From positions 62,001 through 126,000 of the forward strand of contig NZ_VRTZ01000001.1 of the NCBI RefSeq assembly GCF_008017545.1: DNA of 64,000 nucleotides, in the 5' to 3' direction. The notes below the pieces were generated by a model, which had not been told where the DNA came from, ran no database searches, and saw nothing but the letters and a program-made list of their open reading frames with translations. The stretch comes from Homoserinibacter sp. GY 40078 (GTDB lineage Bacteria > Actinomycetota > Actinomycetes > Actinomycetales > Microbacteriaceae). The position numbers and the translations under genes were made by a program. Positions 8,113 to 16,420 of this stretch are shown piece after piece; the stretch's first letter is position 1; each line of letters opens with the position of its first letter.

Positions 8113-8171
8113 CCGTGACCTGAGAGCGCCTGGGCGGGCGGCGAGGACCGGGGGCCCTCTCGTGGTCACGG
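8113..8171. terminator. Imperfect long hairpin
   Basis: The arms CCGTGACCTGAGAG and CTCTCGTGGTCACGG pair with a one-base bulge, enclosing a G/C-rich loop. It sits between two small minus-strand phage genes with no T tract. Confidence 0.35.
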
Positions 8172-8207
8172 AGACCCCACGACGCATCGAGGAGAGACGC
8201 GCCCGGC

Positions 8208-8372
8208 TCAGTACCGGCGGCGACGACGCCTCGTAGCGGGTAGCAGCAGCAGCCCGAGCGCCAGGCCACCAATCGCGAGCCACGGCCAAGGGTTCATCTG
8301 GAACGCCTTGACGTAGGTGTCGACGGCAGCGCCGACCCCCTGCATGATCAACGACCACCAATCAATGTCCAT
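8208..8372 (-). CDS. Single-TM miniprotein (54 aa)
   Basis: The product begins MDIDWWSLIMQGVGAAVD, has one hydrophobic helix (WPWLAIGGLALGLLLLP) and ends in a run of six arginines plus tyrosine. An N-out, positive-inside single-pass topology is likely. The ribosome-binding site is weak. Position among phage genes suggests a holin-like or membrane-associated phage protein, but no family was recognised. Confidence 0.5.
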   Translation of the reverse strand: MDIDWWSLIMQGVGAAVDTYVKAFQMNPWPWLAIGGLALGLLLLPATRRRRRRY

Positions 8373-8456
8373 GGCAGGACTGTAGAGGCAGCCTCAGACA
8401 TGGCTGAGGGCCGGAGCATCCCGCCCCGGCCCCCTCGCACGACCTCCCGGTCGCGC

Positions 8457-8975
8457 TCAGCCCTGGCGACGCCTGGACTCCTCGGCCAGCCACAGCATCT
8501 GGAGAGCGACTCCAAACATCTGCGCCAACTCGCCCGAGAACTCCGGATCCGCGTCGAGTGTGCGAACCGTGCGCTCAAGGTGTTCGAAAGAGCCCCCAAT
8601 CTCGAACGCGTAATCCACCGCCGGGAGTACCATCGTGGCCGCCTCCGCGATCCGCTGCCCAAGCTCAAGAGCCGTGAACATCGGCCACCGTGGGCGCTCC
8701 TGTTGGGTCTCGTCGGGCAGCTCCCCCAACTGGTCCCGCCACTCACCATCGATCCGGGTGCCACCGTCCGGGTCGACTCCGAGCGCCGCCCCCTCGTCCG
8801 GCTGCCATCCACCGCCATCCGTAGTGACGAGCGCGAAGGTCCCGATCCAGCAGATGCAGAACTCCGAGCCGTCCTCCCGACGCTCCCGGGTGATCGACAT
8901 GCACTGCGTCCAGTCCAGCACTTCCTCCCTGCCGACCTTGTAGCCGCGGGGGAACTCGATCAGTTCCCCGGTCAT
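8457..8975 (-). CDS. Hypothetical phage protein (172 aa)
   Basis: Start ATG at 8975 is chosen because AAAGGAAAGG precedes it and its ATGA overlaps the upstream stop by four bases. The frame is open further upstream but without a better start. The first 70 residues are beta-rich with two cysteines (FCICWIGTF) and a Gly-rich loop. The C-terminal half is helical (FEHLERTVRTLDADPEFSGELAQMFGVALQMLWLAEES). It is the third gene of a coupled minus-strand trio with the 190-aa and 253-aa genes. No family recognised. Confidence 0.7.
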   Translation of the reverse strand: MTGELIEFPRGYKVGREEVLDWTQCMSITRERREDGSEFCICWIGTFALVTTDGGGWQPDEGAALGVDPDGGTRIDGEWRDQLGELPDETQQERPRWPMFTALELGQRIAEAATMVLPAVDYAFEIGGSFEHLERTVRTLDADPEFSGELAQMFGVALQMLWLAEESRRRQG

Positions 8976-9544
8976 CGTGCCTTTCCTTTCAGGGCGAGCG
9001 ACCGTATCTGCTCCTGGTGGAGATTCCACGCCTCCCCGTAAGTGTGCGCCACCTCGACCTTTCCGGTGGCGGGGTTGGCGTAGCCGACGGGGTTCAGCAG
9101 AGGGCTGTCACCCTCGTGGAGGATGGTTATCTCCAAAGCGAACAAGATCTTGCCGACAATCCCGCGAGCCTCTCCCGCACCGCCGTCGTCCGGGATGGTG
9201 CGCTTGAAGTTCGCGTAGGCCCGCACCGTCGCGTCGAGCCCCTGCCCGAACGCCTGGAAGTCCCGCATGGTCTGGACCTCCGACAGCTTGAGTCGCACCT
9301 GCTCGACGTCGCCCAGGAGGTCTTGCTCCAGGACCATCTGCCGAGCTTTCGCGTCGGCCACCGCGGCATGCGTAGCTGCCTCGGTCTTAGAGCGGTCGAA
9401 ACTCACCTCCAGGACCTTCGCCCGACGTGAGACGGCAGCGTTCGACCGCCCCAACGACTTCGCGATGGAATGCAGCGAGGCACCCTCGGAGTGGAGACGC
9501 CGGAGTGTCTCGTCCTCTTTGGATGTCCACGGTGGAGCGGTCAC
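8972..9544 (-). CDS. Myb/SANT-like HTH phage protein (190 aa)
   Basis: Residues 5-48 (PWTSKEDETLRRLHSEGASLHSIAKSLGRSNAAVSRRAKVL) form a Myb/SANT-type helix-turn-helix. A long helical middle and a C-terminal region of unknown fold follow. Phage proteins with this N-terminus are often small terminase subunits or regulators. No large terminase gene is present here, so the role stays open. The gene overlaps both neighbours by four bases, marking one operon. Confidence 0.7.
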   Translation of the reverse strand: MTAPPWTSKEDETLRRLHSEGASLHSIAKSLGRSNAAVSRRAKVLEVSFDRSKTEAATHAAVADAKARQMVLEQDLLGDVEQVRLKLSEVQTMRDFQAFGQGLDATVRAYANFKRTIPDDGGAGEARGIVGKILFALEITILHEGDSPLLNPVGYANPATGKVEVAHTYGEAWNLHQEQIRSLALKGKAR

Positions 9545-10302
9545 GACTGCGCCTCCACCGGCGGGAGCTTGTCGAGCTGCTCGACGGTCTGGGCGACCTC
9601 CGCGGCCTCCGGGTCGTCATCATCGAACGCCGCGCGGTACTCATCGATGTTCGCCCCGTACAGCGCGGTCCGGGCACCGACGGAAACCTGCTGCCCGCTC
9701 ACTGTCTGCTCGATCACCTGACGCCATGCGCTGTCATAGCGGACAGACTCCTGCGCCGCGACTGCCGCCTTCGCCTTCTCATCGCCGAGCCCGGCGAGGC
9801 GGACCAGCACGGCCTGCGACACCTCGGCGGTGACGCCGCTGGGGTCGTCCGTCTCGGCGACGAGGTCCGAATCGAGATGGTCGAGGATCGCGGAGAGGCG
9901 TCGACGGTCGGCGTTGTCGATGATGTGCGATAGGTTCCGCCCGGCGTCGAGCATGGCCCGAACCTTGCCCCACTCGTTGCGGGCGACGGCCACCGAATCG
10001 GCATCCGTGGCGGCGATCTGATCGAACGCCTCCCGTTGCGCAGATGCGGGATCGGCGAGGGTTTCAGCCTGGGTATCGAGCGCCTGCTTCAACTCAGCGC
10101 GGGCCGCCTGCACCCGCTTCTGCCGCTCCCGGTTGATGGCTTCCTCCGTCCAGTTCGCGTCGTTGAACTTCACTGCTTCGCGGATTGCGGAGCGGTACTT
10201 GGCATGTGCGGCGGCGTAGCCCGGGGGCGTCGCATGAGGCGAGGGATTTGCCTCGTGGGCCCGTCGAGCGGTGGCGAGAGCTTCCGCAAAACTGCTGGTC
10301 AT
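9541..10302 (-). CDS. Hypothetical phage protein, helical (253 aa)
   Basis: Start ATG follows GAAAGG. The protein is almost entirely predicted helical, rich in Ala, Glu and Arg (INRERQKRVQAARAELKQALDTQAETLADPASAQREAFDQI), with an acidic C-terminus (FDDDDPEAAEVAQTVEQL). It could be a scaffold or structural accessory protein. It is the first intact gene inside the right boundary of the island and heads the trio that continues to 8457. Confidence 0.7.
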   Translation of the reverse strand: MTSSFAEALATARRAHEANPSPHATPPGYAAAHAKYRSAIREAVKFNDANWTEEAINRERQKRVQAARAELKQALDTQAETLADPASAQREAFDQIAATDADSVAVARNEWGKVRAMLDAGRNLSHIIDNADRRRLSAILDHLDSDLVAETDDPSGVTAEVSQAVLVRLAGLGDEKAKAAVAAQESVRYDSAWRQVIEQTVSGQQVSVGARTALYGANIDEYRAAFDDDDPEAAEVAQTVEQLDKLPPVEAQS

Positions 10303-10314
10303 GATGGGTTCCTT

Positions 10315-10359
10315 TCAGTGGGTGACCTCGGCAGCGGGCGCTGACGAGGGGGCTTTCAT
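10315..10359 (-). CDS. Possible 14-residue leader peptide
   Basis: The frame MKAPSSAPAAEVTH starts at an ATG that shares its A with the stop of the truncated phage gene upstream (TGATG). It ends 12 bases before the 253-aa gene. It may be a coupling peptide or chance. Confidence 0.25.
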   Translation of the reverse strand: MKAPSSAPAAEVTH

Positions 10360-10421
10360 CAGGCCGCGTAAGGCGCGTCCAGTTGGAACTCGAATGCCGG
10401 GAAACTCGGGAGACGGGGACG
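10359..10421 (-). pseudogene. 3' remnant of a phage gene
   Basis: The frame ending at 10359 reads PSFPAFEFQLDAPYAA and then stops. It resembles the C-terminal tail of a phage structural protein, and its 5' part is missing. Upstream bases belong to the truncated DUF4244 gene, so this marks the phage side of the island junction. The exact breakpoint is uncertain by about 20 bases. Confidence 0.4.
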
Positions 10422-10531
10422 ATGATCGTGATCGCATATTCGGCTGTCGCGGCGCCGTCGTCGCGACGAAGACGCGTGCTGATAGGGGTACGCGCGCGGC
10501 GGGCGGCACCATTCGAGACGTGGGTCTGCAT
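10421..10531 (-). pseudogene. Truncated DUF4244 (tad-locus pilin-like) gene, 5' fragment
   Basis: A strong GGAGGAG precedes the ATG. The product begins MQTHVSNGAARRARTPIST and reaches RLRRDDGAATAEYAITII. This is the hallmark N-terminus of actinobacterial DUF4244 proteins, small pilin-like proteins encoded with TadA/TadB/TadE. The expected hydrophobic helix and C-terminus are missing; the frame instead runs into unrelated basic sequence. I infer that the element at 1-10,420 interrupted or deleted the rest of this gene and the TadE-like genes that usually follow. Confidence 0.65.
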
Positions 10532-10888
10532 GGAAGCTCCTCCATTTATCGGGGCACGGCGACTCCATGCTCCGACGTGGGCGCACCCTGCGGCGGCGCT
10601 CGGAGGAGCTCAGGGGAGGACGAGCCACTCCCGCAACCAGTGGAGGACTCGTGACCCTCCTCGGAGACCGCACATGAGCGCCTCGACGTTCCCCCGGTTT
10701 CCCCTAAATCTCAGCTGTGTAAACACCCTGTTTCGCTGAGGTCTTCGGTTGACAAGGTCTCAATGCTCCCTAGATGGCGCTGGATACGTTCAGCCCGAGA
10801 CCCAACGGCGGGGACGCCGCCGCAGGGTTGCGAATGGCGACGTCGACGCAGGGCTCACCACCTCATCCATTCCTCACTCAGGAGAAGT
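10532..10888. promoter_or_regulatory. Divergent intergenic region, DUF4244 remnant / cell-wall hydrolase
   Basis: No gene is supported in these 357 bases. A plausible plus-strand promoter is TTGACA at 10749-10754, a 16-base spacer, and TAGATG at 10771-10776, about 110 bases before the GTG of the anchored hydrolase. Minus-strand promoter signals for the DUF4244 remnant were not identifiable. Confidence 0.45.
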
Positions 10889-13800
10889 GTGTCCACATTT
10901 CGATTGAGGCGGTCGGCGTCTGCCGTCCTCCTCTGCGCCCTCGGCGCATCCGTATTCACCGCCATCCCCGCATCCGCGGCGGACGACGGGGTGGTCGCTC
11001 AGGGCGATGACTGGTCTGTGACCACCTCGCCCGGTGGTTACCTCGTCACCTACGACCTCGACGAGCCGCTGCCGATGGTCGATGACGCGCCGACGATCAT
11101 CGTCGACGGCGTCCCGCTCGGTCTCGCGACCGAGTCGAGCGACGGCCTGTCGCTGACCCTCACCACCAACGACCCGCGCGTCACCTCGGCCCGCGACGTC
11201 GAGACCGGCTGGTCGTCGGGCGCCGACGTGCAGGACCTCGAGGGCTCGGCCGACGACGCCGACTCCGCCCCCGACACCCGCACGCTCCTGCGTCAGCTCG
11301 CACCGCTCACGGCGCCCGCGGCGGCCGCAGCAGACCCGGCCGACACCGGTGAGTACGCGGTGACCGAAGCCGAGTACGACTTCGGCGACCGCGCCGTCGC
11401 CCTCGCCGCGATCGGCGACATCCGCGGCGAGATGACCGGAAAGCTCTACCTCACGAGCGCGTCCGGCGAGCGCCCGACGATCGTGCTCCTGCACGGACGC
11501 CACACCTCGTGCTCGGGATCCGGATCGAACCCGCTGCGCTGGCCCTGTGGCCCGACGCAGATGAACATCCGCTCCTACCTCGGATACGAGGGAACGGCAC
11601 GCGCGCTCGCGTCGCACGGCTTCAACGTCGTCTCGATCGCCGCCAACTCGATCAACTCGAACGACAACCAGCTCGCGCTCGACCGCGGAGCGCAGGCGCG
11701 CGGACAGCTCATCCTCGACACCCTCAGCTGGCTGAAGAACGCCAACGCCGGCAAGCCGGTCGCGTTCGACGACATCGCGTGGCCGGTGGGCGACGCGGAG
11801 CCGGTGACCGTGACGCGCACCCTCGATGAAGCTCTCACCCTCGCGACGACGCGCACGGACCAGCCGGCGGCTCCGTCGGGCGTGACCGCGGCGTCGCTCA
11901 AGGGACGCTTCGACCTCACCAACATCGGCATCATGGGTCACTCCCGTGGTGGCGAAGGTGTCGTCTCGGCGGCGACGCTCAACCAGGGCCTCGCGAAGCC
12001 GTTCGGCATCGTGTCGGTGCTGCCGCTCGCGCCGGTCGACTTCGGTCGCATGACGCTGCCCGACGTTCCCACGGCGGTCTTCCTGCCCTACTGCGACGGC
12101 GACGTGTCGAACCAGCAGGGTCAGCACATGATCGACGACTCGCGCCACGCGTTCGGAGACGACGTGCTCCGCTCCGCGGTGTGGGTGATGGGTGCCGACC
12201 ACAACTTCTTCAACACCGTGTGGACGCCTGGCCTCTACCCGGCGGCGACGAGCGACGACTGGCGCGACAGCAACGGCCTGCCGACTCCCTCCACCTGTCA
12301 CACGAGCAGCCCGACGCGTCTGACCGCCGCGCAGCAGTACCAGGTGGGTGTGTCGTACATGACGGCGTTCTTCCGCCTGACCGTGGGCGGCGAGACGGAG
12401 TTCCAGCCGCTGTTCGACGGATCGATCAAGCCCTCGACAAGCTCGACCGAATACGCGGACGTGCGCATCATGGCGTCCCAGCCGACGTCGGCCACGTCGC
12501 TCGTGACCAGCTTCGAGCAGAACAGCTCGCTCATCCGCACCTCCGGAGACGCGAGCGCCAAGATCTGCACGAACATGAACGGCCGCACGGTCGCTCAGTC
12601 GCTGCCCTACTGCACGGAGACCAAGGGATCGTCGCAGGTTCCGCACTGGACGCCGGCTACCCTCGCCACGAACGTGCCGGAGTACCCGGTCACGCGACTG
12701 CTGTGGACCTCGGCCGTGCCGACGAATGTCAGCACCGGCCAGCTGCTGATCGGTGTGCCGAGCACGATGCGGGACGTCTCCGGACGCAGCCAGCTGACGC
12801 TCAAGACGGCACCGGATGAGAGTGTGACGGCCGGCACTGACTTCACGATCGAGGTGGTCGACGGTCACAACCACACGTTCAGCGTGGCGGCGTCGGAGAT
12901 CAACCCGCTCGCGGTGAACCGGATGCCGGGTGGCGACTCGCGGCTCGACAAGATCGTGCTGCAGCAGCTCACGATCCCGACGGCCGACATGACCGGCATC
13001 GACCTGACCGATGTGCGTGAGATCCGTATCAAGGCGGCCATCGGGGCCGACGGGACGGGGAACGGCGGGGTCTACCTCTCCGACCTCGCCTTCGACACCC
13101 CGAGCCTCGGCACCGCCGTCGTGCAGACCCGCACCACGGTGAACGTCGCGCCGACCATCCTCGAGGAGGGCAACGCCCCCGGAACCGGCCAGGTCGCGGT
13201 GTACCTCAACCGCGCCGACAGCAAGCCGATCACCGGGTACGTGAGCGTGCTGGGTTCGACCTCCGGGTCCGTGGGCGTCGCGATGCAGCCTGTGACCTTC
13301 GCCCCCGGCGAGGTCTGCAAGGCAGTCGACGTGCCGACGCAGGGCAACAGCACGACGTCGACAGCGGCGTCCTCCGTCTACACCGTCAGCGTCACCAACA
13401 CTTCGAACGCGGTGATGGGTGCGGGCGCATTCGCCAACCTGACGATCCGCGAGGACGACGGGGTGACCGGCGGCGCCACGGCGCTACCGGAGGTCGGTGT
13501 GCAGGGCGACCCCTGTGAGGAAGCGCTCGGGAAGGACAAGAAGCTCACCGCGAGCACGTCCAAGCCGAAGCGTGGCGACACCGTGACGGTCACCGGTTCC
13601 GGGTTCCGTGCCGGTGAGTCGGTCTCGCTCGAGATGCACTCCGAACCCGTCGCTCTCGGATCGGTGGTGAGCACCGACGGTACGGTCTCGTTCACCGTGA
13701 CGATCCCGGCCGACGCGGAGTTCGGATCGCACACCTTCGTCGCGACCGGCTACGGCTCGGGCACCGTGGGCACGACCGCGTTCGCAGTGGTCGACCCGAG

Positions 13801-14020
13801 CGCTCCGACCGGCGGCGGCTCGGGCAGCGGATCCGGCGGCTCGGGTAGCGGCTCGGGCGGCGGGACCGCGGCTCCGGCTGGAGACGGATCCCTGGCGGGT
13901 ACCGGTGTCAACGCGGGCCAGGTCATCGGCTGGGTGGCGTTCAGCGTGATGCTGCTCGCCGGCGGTGGCCTCCTCCTCGTGCTGCGCGGCATGCGTCGCC
14001 GAGTGGACGCCGACCAGTAG
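10889..14020 (+). CDS. Cell-wall-anchored alpha/beta hydrolase with LAGTG sorting signal (1043 aa)
   Basis: The GTG start is chosen by AGGAG four bases upstream and because a signal peptide (RLRRSASAVLLCALGASVFTAIPASA) follows immediately. The N-terminal half is an alpha/beta hydrolase: VLLHGRH oxyanion region near residue 197, nucleophile elbow GHSRGG near 350 and a likely catalytic His in GADHNFF near 436. Later regions look like beta-sandwich and Ig-like domains (TASTSKPKRGDTVTVTGSGF). A Gly/Ser linker leads to LAGTG near 1002, a TM helix and RGMRRRVDADQ, i.e. a sortase substrate. It probably acts as a surface esterase or lipase. It lies antiparallel inside the tad locus, between tadB and the DUF4244 fragment. 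Confidence 0.85.
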   Translation: MSTFRLRRSASAVLLCALGASVFTAIPASAADDGVVAQGDDWSVTTSPGGYLVTYDLDEPLPMVDDAPTIIVDGVPLGLATESSDGLSLTLTTNDPRVTSARDVETGWSSGADVQDLEGSADDADSAPDTRTLLRQLAPLTAPAAAAADPADTGEYAVTEAEYDFGDRAVALAAIGDIRGEMTGKLYLTSASGERPTIVLLHGRHTSCSGSGSNPLRWPCGPTQMNIRSYLGYEGTARALASHGFNVVSIAANSINSNDNQLALDRGAQARGQLILDTLSWLKNANAGKPVAFDDIAWPVGDAEPVTVTRTLDEALTLATTRTDQPAAPSGVTAASLKGRFDLTNIGIMGHSRGGEGVVSAATLNQGLAKPFGIVSVLPLAPVDFGRMTLPDVPTAVFLPYCDGDVSNQQGQHMIDDSRHAFGDDVLRSAVWVMGADHNFFNTVWTPGLYPAATSDDWRDSNGLPTPSTCHTSSPTRLTAAQQYQVGVSYMTAFFRLTVGGETEFQPLFDGSIKPSTSSTEYADVRIMASQPTSATSLVTSFEQNSSLIRTSGDASAKICTNMNGRTVAQSLPYCTETKGSSQVPHWTPATLATNVPEYPVTRLLWTSAVPTNVSTGQLLIGVPSTMRDVSGRSQLTLKTAPDESVTAGTDFTIEVVDGHNHTFSVAASEINPLAVNRMPGGDSRLDKIVLQQLTIPTADMTGIDLTDVREIRIKAAIGADGTGNGGVYLSDLAFDTPSLGTAVVQTRTTVNVAPTILEEGNAPGTGQVAVYLNRADSKPITGYVSVLGSTSGSVGVAMQPVTFAPGEVCKAVDVPTQGNSTTSTAASSVYTVSVTNTSNAVMGAGAFANLTIREDDGVTGGATALPEVGVQGDPCEEALGKDKKLTASTSKPKRGDTVTVTGSGFRAGESVSLEMHSEPVALGSVVSTDGTVSFTVTIPADAEFGSHTFVATGYGSGTVGTTAFAVVDPSAPTGGGSGSGSGGSGSGSGGGTAAPAGDGSLAGTGVNAGQVIGWVAFSVMLLAGGGLLLVLRGMRRRVDADQ

Positions 14021-14033
14021 TTCCTCAGTACGG

Positions 14034-14072
14034 GCGGGCTCCGTCTCCGGCTTGGGCCGGGGCGGAGCCCGC
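14034..14072. terminator. Bidirectional hairpin between convergent genes
   Basis: Arms GCGGGCTCCG and CGGAGCCCGC pair perfectly. The loop contains a further CCGGC/GCCGG stem. It lies between the convergent hydrolase and tadB genes and probably serves both. Confidence 0.6.
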
Positions 14073-14096
14073 TCCGTGTGTCGGCGACGGCGCGCC

Positions 14097-15026
14097 TCAG
14101 AACGCGGACAGCGCATCGCGCAGAATGCCCACCACGAGCGGCACCACGCCCAGCAGCACGAACGCCGGCAGGAAGCACAGCCCGAGCGGCGCCAGCAGAC
14201 GCGATCCGAGGAGCGCAGCACGGCGGAGTGCATCCGCGAGCTCGGTGCGCCTCACCCGAACCGCCTCGGCGCGCAGCAGCTCCGCGGCCGGCACGCCGGT
14301 TCGGACGGCGAAGTCGAGGACCTCCCGCGCGGCTTCGAGCTGGGCGCTCAGCTCGAGTCCGCCGCGGTGCGCAGCCGCTTCCGCCAGCTCCACGGCGCGA
14401 GCAGGCGGGACGCCTCCGCCGAGTGCGGCCGCGAGCAGCTCCGCCCCCATCCCCGCGAGCGGCTCGACCTGGCGGGCCGCCTCGACCAGTCGGCGGTTCC
14501 AGCGGCGTCCGGCGGCCAGCAGGGCGGCGCCCGCAAGTCCTGCGAGCGCTCCTGGCACCGTCCCCAGCAGGACGCCGAACGGGTCGGCACCGATGGCGAG
14601 GCCGAGCATGACACCCGCGAGCGGCAGCAGGGCGACGATCCGCGCGGTGGCGAGCGGCCCGGCGAGTGCCGCATCCGCCTGACGGCCCGCGTCGGCGAGC
14701 GCCGACAACGCATCAGCGGTTCTGGCGAGGGCGTCAGCGACAGGCGCACCGGACACCATGGCGAGCTCCCACTGCACCGACAGCAGCCGCCACGCGGTGC
14801 GGAGGGCCCCAGGTTGCCCGTCGAGAGCGACGCGGATCGCATCCGGTACATCGTTCGGGCTCTCGCAGCCCGCTGCAACGGCGAGCGGATGCACGCTGGA
14901 GGCAAGCGCCTTCACCGCGGAGAGCGGATCGAGACCCGCCCCCAAGAGGACGGCGAGACGACGCGCTCCCTCGGCGGCCTGTTCGAGTTGCTCGGGCTCG
15001 GTCGCCGTCGTCGGCCGGCCCCTCAC
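14097..15026 (-). CDS. tadB: Tad pilus assembly protein TadB-like, type II secretion F family (309 aa)
   Basis: Integral membrane platform protein of a Flp/Tad type IV pilus. The GTG start overlaps the tadA stop as GTGA. Two cytoplasmic T2SSF-like helical regions are visible (LAVLLGAGLDPLSAVKAL and GAELLAAALGGGVPPARAVELAEAAAHRGGLE), separated by hydrophobic segments (LATARIVALLPLAGVMLGLAIG and VLLGTVPGALAGLAGAALL), with a C-terminal TM (LCFLPAFVLLGVVPLVVGIL). It seems to combine TadB and TadC roles in one chain. The pilin-like gene expected downstream is the truncated DUF4244 at 10.5 kb, beyond an inserted antisense gene, so the pilus may not be functional. Confidence 0.85.
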   Translation of the reverse strand: MRGRPTTATEPEQLEQAAEGARRLAVLLGAGLDPLSAVKALASSVHPLAVAAGCESPNDVPDAIRVALDGQPGALRTAWRLLSVQWELAMVSGAPVADALARTADALSALADAGRQADAALAGPLATARIVALLPLAGVMLGLAIGADPFGVLLGTVPGALAGLAGAALLAAGRRWNRRLVEAARQVEPLAGMGAELLAAALGGGVPPARAVELAEAAAHRGGLELSAQLEAAREVLDFAVRTGVPAAELLRAEAVRVRRTELADALRRAALLGSRLLAPLGLCFLPAFVLLGVVPLVVGILRDALSAF

Positions 15027-15958
15027 ATCGCCTCCGCCTCGAGCTCTCCGCGCGCCGACAGCCGCAGCCGACCGAGTTCGGCGACACGTCGCGTGCCGTC
15101 GGTGAGCCGCTCGAGATGCACGACCGCATCGAGCGCGCTGACCGCCTGCCGCGCGAGCACGGGCGCGGGCCACCCCGCGAGCGCCCCCAGCGCTTCGAGC
15201 CGCGCCGGCACATCGGCGAGCGAATTCGCGTGCAGGGTGCCTGCTCCCCCGTCATGGCCCGTATTGAGGGCGATGAGCAGCTCGCGGAGCTCCGCCCCGC
15301 GCACCTCGCCCACCACGAGCCTGTCGGGACGCATCCGCAGCGCTTCTCGCACCAAGCGGTCGAGGCCGATTCCACCCCGACCCTCGAGGTTGGGCTGACG
15401 CGCCTCGAGCCGGATCACGTGGGGGTGCGGCACCCGGAGCTCTCCCACGTCCTCGACGATCACGATCCGCTCGTGAGCGGGCGCCGCGCCGAGCAATGCG
15501 CTGAGCAACGTCGTCTTGCCGGAGCCACCGGCTCCCGTGACGAGAAGGTTCGCTCGGTCTGCGGCGAGTCGCTCGACCGACGCCCGCGGGATCCTGCCGA
15601 ACGCCCCCGCCGCCTCCAGCTGGTCGAGCCCCACGCGGCGGCGCCGGGGAATGCGGATGGAGAGCACCGTGGCGTCGGGTGACACGGGAGGCAGGACGCC
15701 ATGCACCCTGATGCCGTCGCCGATGCGCACGTCGGCGCACGGAGTCGCCTCGTCGAGGTGACGTCCCCCGAGAGCGACCAGACGCACCGCGAGCTCGCGC
15801 GCCTCACCCGGAGGGATGCGCACGGCGGGCTCGCTGCGAGCCCCGCCTCCACGGTCGACCCACACCCCGCCGTCGGGGTTGACGAAGACGTCCGTGACAT
15901 CGTCATCGACGAGGAATGCGGCGAGCGGACCGAAGGCCGCGGGAGGCGGGTGAACCAT
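15023..15958 (-). CDS. tadA: TadA/CpaF-family secretion ATPase (311 aa)
   Basis: Hexameric ATPase powering Tad pilus assembly. It has Walker A GAGGSGKTTLL, Walker B RIVIVEDVGEL, and the VVGEVRGAELRELLIALNTGHDGGAGTLHANS Asp/His-box region typical of CpaF/VirB11 ATPases. The N-terminal domain (AFLVDDDVTDVFVNPDGGVWVDRGG) is also characteristic. At 311 residues it is short, lacking the longer N-terminal extension of many CpaF proteins. An alternative ATG ten codons upstream (15988) has no better ribosome-binding site. It overlaps tadB by four bases. Confidence 0.9.
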   Translation of the reverse strand: MVHPPPAAFGPLAAFLVDDDVTDVFVNPDGGVWVDRGGGARSEPAVRIPPGEARELAVRLVALGGRHLDEATPCADVRIGDGIRVHGVLPPVSPDATVLSIRIPRRRRVGLDQLEAAGAFGRIPRASVERLAADRANLLVTGAGGSGKTTLLSALLGAAPAHERIVIVEDVGELRVPHPHVIRLEARQPNLEGRGGIGLDRLVREALRMRPDRLVVGEVRGAELRELLIALNTGHDGGAGTLHANSLADVPARLEALGALAGWPAPVLARQAVSALDAVVHLERLTDGTRRVAELGRLRLSARGELEAEAM

Positions 15959-16420
15959 CCCGCCAGCTTCGAACGCGCGCCACCTCATTTCGGGTGACAA
16001 GCGGCATTTCGGGGTACAAGCAGGCGGCGCCCGAAACTGTGGAGGAACGGACGGCGGCGCACCCCAGTGGTTCACCGGTTGAACGGTACGAATGCCCCAA
16101 AAACCCCTGTTAAACGGAGGGGCGGCGCCCATTTGGGGGGGATGGGCGCCGCCGCAAGCAACGCTTGATTGGGGGGAATCGACCGCGCTGCGTAGTCCGA
16201 GAGGTTTAATGCTCGGTGGGGTCAGTGTACTCCAAATGGAGGACACCGCAACGGGGTACCCCGAGGTTACGCAACGCGCGCGTCCGGAGTTGTCTTCTGG
16301 ACGCATCCGGCGCGGGCCGACACCGCGCCGCGCGCTGTGGATAGGATCGTGGGGTTCCCCGGAAAACCTCCGCGCGACTACCAGGCACGGTCGCGAATCG
16401 ACACAAGGATGATGACGTCC
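15959..16420. promoter_or_regulatory. Divergent intergenic region tadA / acsA
   Basis: No gene is supported. It holds the 12-bp hairpin at 16121-16153, several G-runs, and the untranslated leader of acsA ending in ACACAAGGATG. Promoters for both operons should be here, but no consensus -35/-10 pair stood out. Confidence 0.4.
16121..16153. repeat. 12-bp perfect inverted repeat with G-rich loop
   Basis: Arms GGCGGCGCCCAT and ATGGGCGCCGCC enclose TTGGGGGGG. Its place between divergent genes argues against a simple terminator. It could be an operator, an RNA leader element of acsA or a genome-wide palindromic repeat. Confidence 0.5.

Noticed and set aside
8088-8207. Short minus-strand frame between the two phage miniproteins
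   Set aside because: Arg/Gly-rich product reading through a hairpin and into the zinc-ribbon gene in another frame, without support.
10874-12874. A 666-codon open frame antisense to the anchored hydrolase
   Set aside because: The plus strand has a signal peptide, GHSRG and a sorting signal. The antisense frame is Arg/His-rich with no domain and arises from G+C codon bias.
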